Source: Chloromonas sp. AAM2
Lineage: Eukaryota; Chlorophyta; Chlorophyceae; Chlamydomonadales; Chlamydomonadaceae
Reading direction: 5' to 3'
Assembly (NCBI GenBank): GCA_004335635.1
Contig: QAXH01000495.1
Location: 678 to 55,256 of the forward strand
Length of the DNA: 54,579 nucleotides
A program made the position numbers and the translations under genes. This document shows positions 46,872 through 54,579 of this stretch, in pieces. The notes beneath the pieces were generated by a model. It had not been told where the DNA came from and did not search any database. It saw nothing but the letters and a program-made list of their open reading frames with translations. Each line of letters opens with the position of its first letter. Position 1 is the first letter of the stretch.

Positions 46872-49800
46872 TCATGGCTTGTAGTTGTCCAGGCTTTTCC
46901 GGTTGAATTCATACTCGTCACGCAGCCGCTGCCCCACGCTCTTGTTGATTGAGCTGCCCGGGCGGGAGCGCAGGAGGTCCTGGGAACAGAGCATAGCATG
47001 CAGAGATGTGTTCAATGGGTGCCTGCGTCTTGGCTTAGCGAAGACAATGGCAAAAGCAAGTTGCAATGACCTTGTGAAGGTGACTGACAAGGAAGGCTAG
47101 GGAGGCAAACAATGGGCACAGCAAGCCAACAGTTGCGCACTAGCGGTCCGACACACAACCTCGACCTAAGGACCAAGGAGTGGACCTTATCAAGCTGTGA
47201 TGCCTGTGACTTGCGTGGCAGTGATTAGCACAACGCAATGCCTTCCTGCCACATGGCTGCCCAATGCAACCTACCCCACATCCAGTCATCCCCGACCTCA
47301 GCTTTGAATGCCTCATAGGATTTGTCACAGCCCCAAGTGATTTGTCACAGCCCCAATTCTTGTTATGCAGGTCAGTGCGTGTGTTACCTAAATGGTGACC
47401 TCACTGTCATCTTGTGAACCACCCAAAACTCCTGCACATGGGCACCGGCCAATGGGCACGGTGCCAGTCCCAAAACTGTCCCAGAACTGGCAAACTTCTG
47501 TTTTTTTGGGGCCCCTGCTACTTTGGATGTCGTATCAATTGACATCATCGTAACCACTTGTACTGCCAGGACACAGCCCTGCTTCTCAGCATGTGGTAGC
47601 AGATGTAGCTTTGGGCACACCAAACCAGTTGTTGTGTGCCACCTCTCACCTCAATCTCCTGGTATGTAGGCATTTGCTCCTGCGTGCCGATGCATGTGTT
47701 GACGCCTCCCGGCGGTTGCTGATGAATCTGCCACAAGCCCGGGTGTCCGTACAGCACCCTGATCTGGTCGCCGTACACACGTTGCTGACGCAGCCAGAAG
47801 GACGTTTGGAACTTGTTCACAACTTCTTCTTTGGCCGCACGCCAAGGGCCAATGCCAAAGTCCGAGATGAGATTGCCTGTGCAGATAAGCAAGGAGCTGC
47901 GTTTGTGTTTCATGGCAGGAAAGCGAGTGGTATAATTGGCAAGAAGCTGTTGTTACGTGACCATGTCAGTTCACATGTACGCGAGTGTGAGCATAGGCTT
48001 GTGAACATCAGGATGGCATAAGAACCAAATTCTGTTTATGGTGCATATGTTCTTGACGCGATGAGAACAGTATGACCATACGGGCTGGAGCGTGGAACGC
48101 ACAGGCGTGTGGCGCCAACAGGATGGTAACAGAGCGCCACAATCACATAGCACCTTCCGCTGTGCTTGTAAGCTTACCGCGCTTCCAAATGGCTTAAACT
48201 CCATGAAAGCGTTTGAACCTTTTACAAACTGATGTCTTCTTGCTTGATCGGTCTCGTGACTATGAACTTATTGATTATGAGCTTAATGATTATGAACTTG
48301 ATGTAAAACTGCTAGGTTCAGATCCCCAAAAAAAACAGATCTATTAAAATCAATTATTTACGAAATTTAAGTGAGACTACGGTACTGCAAACAATGTGGT
48401 GGTGTGGTAATGCATGTGGGCACGGGCTGCAGTGCATGTCAGTGTGTCCAAACTCTCACCCTTGCCTTCCCATTGCGGGTTGACGATGATGACCAACTCC
48501 GGGGCATCGGGGCCCCCGCACAGATCACGCAACTGAAGAGCAGGGTCAGGTGAGTGGGTGCATGTTGGCATCTGTACCGCCTCGCAAGTGGAACAGTAGA
48601 TGGCTCAAGGTTCAACACAACAACATCTCATACTGGCAATACACATTGCAGCAACTGTAGGACCTCACATGTTCTAATGTACGTTGCATTGTAATCTGGG
48701 TGGGGTGGGCCATGCATGTGTGAAGAAGATGTAGGTTGGGCGGGTGGGAGGCCCTCCCCTCATGTGCAGAATATGGTATGCAATCCGCATCTTGGTTGGT
48801 AACACATGACAGCGTGTTGAAGAGTAAACCATAGCTTCAGGATAAGGCAGGAGAATCAAGGGCTGCAGGGATGGAGGAGTTTGGACTGGGATGCTACTTG
48901 TTGAGTCGCAGCACCTGTGAGGTTGCTCTGCAGGCTGCTGTTAACGAGGCTGTACCTGATAACTAAGATTTGTACTGCAGGATAACTCACCCGGTTGACG
49001 CTGTCAGCGTGTGGGAAGATGACCGCTGCTAGCTTGGGGCTGCGGTAGCAAGCTGCATGCACAGGAGCCAAGGGGGTCGGGTCGGTCCCTTGACAGTGGG
49101 CGATGCCTGGTGTGGAATGTGTGAGCACGAGTGCCTCATGAAGTGAATGCACGGCATGCTCAGAGTCCAGATCAGCAGACTGCCTTAACTCAACTATCAG
49201 ACAGCCCAGTGTAGCAGCTCTGTCTGTTGGACATTGACTGTACCTGCCCAGCTGCACCTGCCCACGTGCTGAAGCCTGGTACTACAGCTGCAACTGTCTG
49301 TTGACAGTTCTGTCTACAGGGCATCTGACCACCAGTCCCAACGGCTTACCAACAGCATCTCCCTCATCCCAGATCTCAGGTGTGAGCGGCCCCTGGAGAC
49401 CCTCCACCTGTGAGGTCAAGTGGACAGTTGTTGAGAGTTATCACACTATTGTCATCAAACTGTCATCAGAAGCACATAGCCTGATGCTGGAGTGACGCGC
49501 CCTGGCACAAGCCGAATCGTCAGCCTTCTGGCGAGGAGTTGCATGTCTGCCTTGTGATGCTGCAGAGCTGAGTGCTGGGAGATAACACAGGCTTCTGTCT
49601 AGGGAATTGTTCAAGTTGACGTTGCGGTGGTTGCTAAGGGTGCAGTGGTGACCAATAGGTCACCTACTTTCCTTCCCCCCTTGCCCCTGCTGAGCAGTCC
49701 TCCCCGGACTAAAGGCCATGTAAACAACAAACACAAAAACAAGCCGAATCGAATGCATGATGCACGGTCAGACCCCCGGCATGACACGGCAACTAGGTGC

Positions 49801-51203
49801 CCAAACAAAACGCAATGGCATCTGTTAGCAATTGACGCTGTGCAAGTGTCTGCCGGCCGTGCTCTTCCGAGGCTACTGGACTCCAGGCTCTGGAGTGCAT
49901 TATCCAACAGCGCAGCAAGAGCAGAACAGAGTTTGCGTTTTCACCACACAACTTCAACCCCACTCTGACGTCCACTCCATGCTCGGACCGTACACATGTC
50001 TATTGAGCCTTCCAAACCCCTCTGCGGTGTCGCACACGCCTACACCCAGCCGTTAGCTCGTACACTTCCTCACAAACCCACCACCCACCTGTTCCAAGGA
50101 GTTCTCTGCACCACAAGCTTGCACTGCGATATGACATGCTGATCCCCGTCCACCCTGCCTTACGTGCACACCCACACCCACACAAGCATACACCCACACA
50201 AATCACACCTGTTTAACGGAACGCAGCATGCTCTCCACCATGGGCTGTATCGCCCTGAACTGCTGCCGGATACCTCCGGGCCACTGCAGCACAAGCAGCA
50301 AAACCAGCCAAGGCGTGATTATCCAGCATAGAACAGACAAGTGGCATCTTCAAGACGTGCACAGAGGCATGGTACAAACAGGCTCATCGCGTATGCTGCC
50401 AACAACCAGACAGCAGTTAGCTTCGGCTGCAGCAACTTAAGGCAAAGGCTGAGTGGCAAACAACTGTTTTGCTTGGCACGACATTGAAGACTGCTTAATA
50501 GAGTATACGCAGGAATTTTGGCACTGTTTCATACAGGCCTTGCTGGGCGGCCACCCCTCTCACATCATCTAAGTCGGTTGCTCCAATAAGCGGTAGCATC
50601 ATCTCTATGCGTTGGCGTTTGTTGCCCGCACGCCAGGCAGACTCCACTGCAGTTGCTGCTTGGTTAACTTGCTGCTCGGGACGCTCGGGGACAGACAACA
50701 CACGTGCCCTGCAAGCAGCACGTGTTCATGAGCTGCACTTGGTGTGATATCTTCTGTTGCTTCGTGTGGTCAACACTGCCCATCGAGAGCCAAACATGCA
50801 CGCACATTGACGTTGTGAGGCATGAAGGACTACAGGGCAGAAGGACCAGCATGGGGATCTCTTGATTTGTCACCACAAGCAGGTCAGACACGGGCAAAGG
50901 GGTGTGCAGGTGGGACAGGGCCACGACAGGCGCAGGGCGAGGCAGGGTGCACGCCTCAGGAAACAACGGAAGAGGGTAGTGGCATAGTGAATAAGAAGTA
51001 AGGGAGGAAGACACACAAGAGGTCACCAGGGCCGCAGATTGAGGATCGCAGCTGACCAGGCGTTATAAAGCACGGAATTCACCCATTTACCTGGTCGCGG
51101 CGTCTGCAGGTGCGACAGATTGGCAGGCCACGCGGGAGCGGCATTGCAAGCCGCGGCTGGCTTGCCAATGAGCCGTGCGCCCCAGTGACTGGTTAGCCAG
51201 CAT
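46872..51203 (-). CDS. DUF1995 protein, probably plastid-targeted
   Basis: Eight phase-matched exons give 286 aa: 51203-51091, 50708-50564, 50283-50209, 49407-49350, 49052-48991, 48532-48460, 47876-47650 and 46979-46872. Exon 1 is rich in Arg, Ser and Ala with no acids in its first 30 residues, as in a transit peptide. The body follows DUF1995: VERPEQQ-like start with GNKRQRIEMMLPLIGATDLD, then WPGGIRQQFRAIQPMVESML, KLAAVIFPHAD, LVIIVNPQW, ISDFGIGPW and YGHPGLWQIHQQPPGG. Plant members include LPA3-type proteins that help photosystem II assembly. Which subgroup this belongs to I cannot say. The stop is TGA. It is divergent from the PDZ gene. Confidence 0.9.
47477..47497 (+). repeat. Dispersed 21-bp motif, copy 3
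   Basis: Exact 21-bp match, followed by a T-rich run, in an intron of the DUF1995 gene. Confidence 0.6.
48711..48760 (+). repeat. Dispersed repeat family A, partial copy 3
   Basis: It retains GTAGGTTGGGCGGGTGGGAG and CCCTCCCCT. It lies in an intron of the DUF1995 gene. Confidence 0.5.
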
Positions 51204-51512
51204 TTTAGGTGAAGTAAATCCGTGTGAACCAGGGTTGGAATACTGAAATGGATAGATCGCACGGTCGGTGGTGTAATCAAACGCAATCTTGAATGGGTTC
51301 ACCACAGGCCCAGCCAGCAAGCCGATGAAAAATAGCCGTTTGTCGAAACCCGTTTTCAAAAGTCATGGTGACACGCTCTAATTCACGTAGTAATTCAGTG
51401 ATTCACGATAGTTTTTACCTTTCTAGTGTCGTACAATCAGCAGTCATAACACTGTCGCATTGGTTGGACAACCTCCAATTGGTTGGTATCCATTGGTGCA
51501 TTGGCTTCCAAC
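51204..51512. promoter_or_regulatory. Probable bidirectional promoter
   Basis: Only 309 bp separate the start codons of two divergent genes, both with transit-like leaders. It contains a repeated TAATTCA/GATTCACG stretch (51380-51410). No TATA box is evident. Confidence 0.5.
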
Positions 51513-54500
51513 ATGCTTGGCAGGCTTCGTACCTCCACTGTGGCTAAACCAGCACAAGCAGCGCCTGCCCATCGGCGTCACTGGCACAACGGCGTGGGTC
51601 TCCGGATGCGAGTTGGAAGCAGCCCCACCACCGTTGCTAACACACAATCTGCTGAGCCTCTGAGGTGTGTAGTCCTCTGACGCGCCGGATTGCACGCCAA
51701 ATGCTGTTACTCCTGGGTTCGTTCGCTAGGGTTGATGCGTGCATGCGATGCAGTGGTGCGATGCAACTCACAGACAAGGCTGGTGATTGGGCAGTAAGAT
51801 AGAGGTTTGCCCTGTGGCGGGCTTAACCTAGCCTAACCTAGCCTTGACATGCACCGAGGCTGAGGTCAGCAGCCTGTGCTCGCCATGTGTATAATGAACT
51901 TGCTGGCCAGTGGTGCCGCCACTTGGCTGTGGAGGCTTGTGCATGGGGTGTGTTGCAGGGTCTGGTTAGTCACGAAAGAGGTGGAACGGTCTATCCAGCT
52001 TGATGTTCTGGCTGAAGGCAAGGGCCAGGTGCGTCACAGGAAGTTCAACAGCTGCTCAACGTCATGACTGAACACAGCAGGCGGGCAGGACAAGAATCAG
52101 CGCACATGCAAAGCCTCATAGCCACCGGATGTGCATTCTTCTGAGGTATATCTTGTTTTCACACGTATGTCTTGTTCTATTAACCGCGTAGGGAATGCAA
52201 CGGTGCTTTCAGAACAGCGATAGCTGGCAGCTGCAACCTGGTGTAGATTCTGACCTGACTTGCCTGGTCTGGCCCATTTCCCTCTATCCACAGGTGGACA
52301 TGACTGCTGGGGCCACACTCAGTACTCATTACAGCTTGATCATACAAGGCTTCTGTTGGATGCTTTCATGCAGGCAGTCGTGGTTGTCGATGTTGAGCCA
52401 AACAGCTCAGCAAGCGAGGTGAGCTACCTAAGTTACCGGCCTGTCATCTCTGCGTCAATGGTCACACCTGGACATGATGATCACTGCTCGACACATGCAT
52501 GAAGAGAGATGCTGTCATGGCCCGCCACACTGACATTTGAATCAAGACCATACACACATTCGGCTTCTGCTTAGCACTGGATGCGCCATCAGTGCATCAG
52601 GAATGGTGTGCACATTAAATCAAGTTGATCATGTGCATGTCGGTCGCCGAGGCATCCATCATCCTGTTAGCCCCCGGTGCAGGCGGGCATAGTGCGGGGT
52701 CAGCGCCTGCTGGCAATCAGCGATCCTGTGAGGGACAGCGAGGTGAGGCGATCACGTCTGGGTGCGGTATCGGTGAGATAGAGATCTGTGAGATATACCA
52801 TGTCACATGTGGGGAGGAACTGCAACCCGTCCAACTCCTGCTTTGTTGCCGCTTGAAAGCCGGAGAAGTATATCTCACATTGTTACACATCTAGGTGTGG
52901 TCAGATTGGTGTGTCATTTTACGCCTGATAAACATGGTTGGCATCATACGACAACGCAGATTTCATATACGTGTCATTGGCCACTAGTGGCATCACGCCT
53001 GAAGGACTTGGTTGCTGTCAAGAGACAGCGCGAACGCAACATACACAACGTACACAATGATGATTGGCTGTCACTGATCAGTGATTATGGTGCGATGTGC
53101 AACGCAGGTGTGGGATATGGGGGACAGGCCGAGCCTGAGATTTGTACGCGATACCCTTCGCATGCGACGCATGGGTGGGTGGCATGCGGCATAGACGTGC
53201 ACGGGTGCCTGCATGGTGACATGCATAACATGGCTTGCATGCATGTTAACGTTGCCCTACATGGTTATGTTCGTCTCAAACCATAGTACCACTCGTTGGC
53301 ACAATGCGTGTTAGCACAGTGCATGTTTGCAAGATGTTTGAGTTCGCACCCCACTGTGCAGGTCAGGTGCAGCTGGTGTTTGGCGACTATTTGAATGTAA
53401 CGGACCCTGCCTGGTCTGCCGTGGGCCCACAGCAGCAGAACCAAGGCCAGGGCAGCTTGGGAGGGGCAGGTGCGGCCATGAACTGGCATCAGTGCATGGG
53501 CCTGCCCGGCGAACAAGTGGGCATTGAGTGGGACAAGGATAGGGTTTGGTCGTCTGAAGTGTGTTGTGGGACTGCACACGTTTGGGTAGCAAGGCGTGGT
53601 TGGGCTCGTTGGAGTGGCAGTGGATAAGATACCAGCACGTGGCTATGATCCTGTGCACACAACAAGCCAAGAGCATCAGGTCCAAGCCTGCATCCCTAGA
53701 ATGCTTCTTATCGCGCGTACATTGTGTGTACATGTGCACATCGCTACCAAGAGCAACCTGTGTCCTTTTGGGTTTGTGTGTGCACCTAGAGAGCAGAAGT
53801 CCACATCTCTCTAGACAAAGAGGTAACGTGAAACAAGGATGAGAACAGAGTGACGAGTAGCAGAGTCAGTCGTGTGTCTGTGTGCATGCAGGCGCTAGTA
53901 TGGACGACGGCAGCAGTTTGCCCGGGGGCATTCTGAGCAGCTTCTTGAGTGAGGGAGAGGACGAGTCGACCATGACAGTTGGTCAGTCAACGGGTGCATG
54001 GCAGGTGGCGGGTGACTCATGTAGCTGGGTCTGGAAGCTGGATGCCACAGTCAAGCCACTGGGCTGAGAATTCTGTCAGTATAAAAAAGTTCGAATCACT
54101 AGTTATGGTAGTATCATGGTTAGTACACAGGGGAGGGACTCCAACCCGTCCAACCTACAAGTGAAGGGGATTGTGACACACCGCGGCAATAGTTATGGTG
54201 GTGGCCACCCCTCGGGGCAATCTCAGGCGGTGTGCTGGTAGTGTACGTACGGTGGGGCCGGACATGGTGCGGGAAATCCACATTATATGCAGACAAAGTG
54301 TGTGCACGGAATCTGGGCACAAGGTGTTTACCACGTGACAACTGGGTCCCTGTGCAGTTGTTTTGTACGTTTTATTCAGCACGTGACATGTCACGTGATG
54401 TCACGTGTTCCACAGGGGAGCGCATGGCTGCCCAGTACGAGGCCAGGGAACGAGCGACCCGGCAAGTGAGCGACGTCAAGCGGCGCATTGCTAAGCGCGC

Positions 54501-54579
54501 CGCATACATGGATGAAGTCTCACAGGTGTGTCAGTCATCATCTTCATTACATGGCTTATAATGGCGCAAAACATGGATG
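51513..54579 (+). CDS. PDZ-like domain protein, probably plastid-targeted (3' end outside window)
   Basis: Phase-matched exons are 51513-51664, 51959-52028, 52374-52418, 52671-52742, 53367-53469, 53892-53981 and 54416-54525. The last donor leads out of the window. Exon 1 (MLGRLRTSTVAKPAQAAPAH, then Arg/Ser-rich) has no acidic residue before position 47 and looks like a transit peptide. Exons 2-4 join as SIQLDVLAEGKGQ, AVVVVDVEPNSSASE and PPVQAGIVRGQRLLAISDPV, which fits the core of a PDZ fold (conserved hydrophobic strand, Gly-ile-x-x-Gly-x-x-Leu-leu). VQLVFGDYL in exon 5 would be its last strand. A middle exon between 52742 and 53367 may be missing. After it come a Gln/Gly linker, an acidic stretch and a basic helix (ERATRQVSDVKRRIAKRAAY). 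Confidence 0.7.
52810..52838 (-). repeat. Dispersed repeat family A, short copy 4
   Basis: The reverse complement carries GTTGGACGGGTTG and TTCCTCCCC. It lies in the PDZ gene region. Confidence 0.4.
54129..54213 (-). repeat. Dispersed repeat family A, copy 5
   Basis: The reverse complement matches copy 2 over nearly its whole length, including CAATCCCCTTCACTTGTAGG. It lies in an intron of the PDZ gene. Confidence 0.75.

Overview
The window is nuclear DNA from a photosynthetic eukaryote, most likely a chlorophyte green alga. The genes are rich in GT-AG introns, TGTAA-type poly(A) signals occur downstream of several genes, and there are genes for a plastid starch synthase III, a spliceosome factor with an RS-like region, and two probable plastid proteins. 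A Fanzor (eukaryotic TnpB-like) gene sits between them. I see no tRNA, rRNA, CRISPR array or bacterial-style operon. There are two N gaps (12175-12197 and 32447-32555).

Left part (1-4250): poorly resolved and partly transposon-derived. It holds a few candidate exons, a roughly 0.7-kb element with 29-bp terminal inverted repeats that carries a short ORF with PIP-box-like and SUMO-interaction-like motifs, and a minus-strand Gln/His-rich gene with a possible Myb/SANT-like domain and a coiled coil.

4250-19710: a tandem array of three plus-strand genes for a small four-transmembrane protein family (copies at 4920-6099, 13802-15069 and 18593-19641). Each has a 5'UTR intron, four coding exons with the same splice phases and a shared promoter motif. 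Between copies 1 and 2 lies a degenerate Fanzor gene (about 7869-12417) with in-frame TAG codons and Asn in place of the RuvC-I Asp. Just beyond it is a short DNA-level match to an exon of the starch synthase III gene.

19710-22850: repeat-rich, no convincing gene.

22850-51203: three minus-strand genes reconstructed exon by exon with matching phases. These are starch synthase III (three CBM53 domains, then GT5 and GT1; 25 exons placed, first exon not found), the splicing factor CWC25 (10 exons, 557 aa) and a DUF1995 protein with a transit-like leader (8 exons, 286 aa). Between the last two is one exon of a small membrane protein on the plus strand.

51204-54579: a 309-bp gap, probably a bidirectional promoter, separates the DUF1995 gene from a divergent plus-strand gene with a transit-like leader and a PDZ-like domain, which runs off the right edge. 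Several short dispersed repeats and intronic minisatellites recur through the right half. The genes do not form a single pathway. The shared theme is the plastid (starch synthesis, DUF1995, PDZ), next to an expanding membrane-protein array and a decayed RNA-guided nuclease element.
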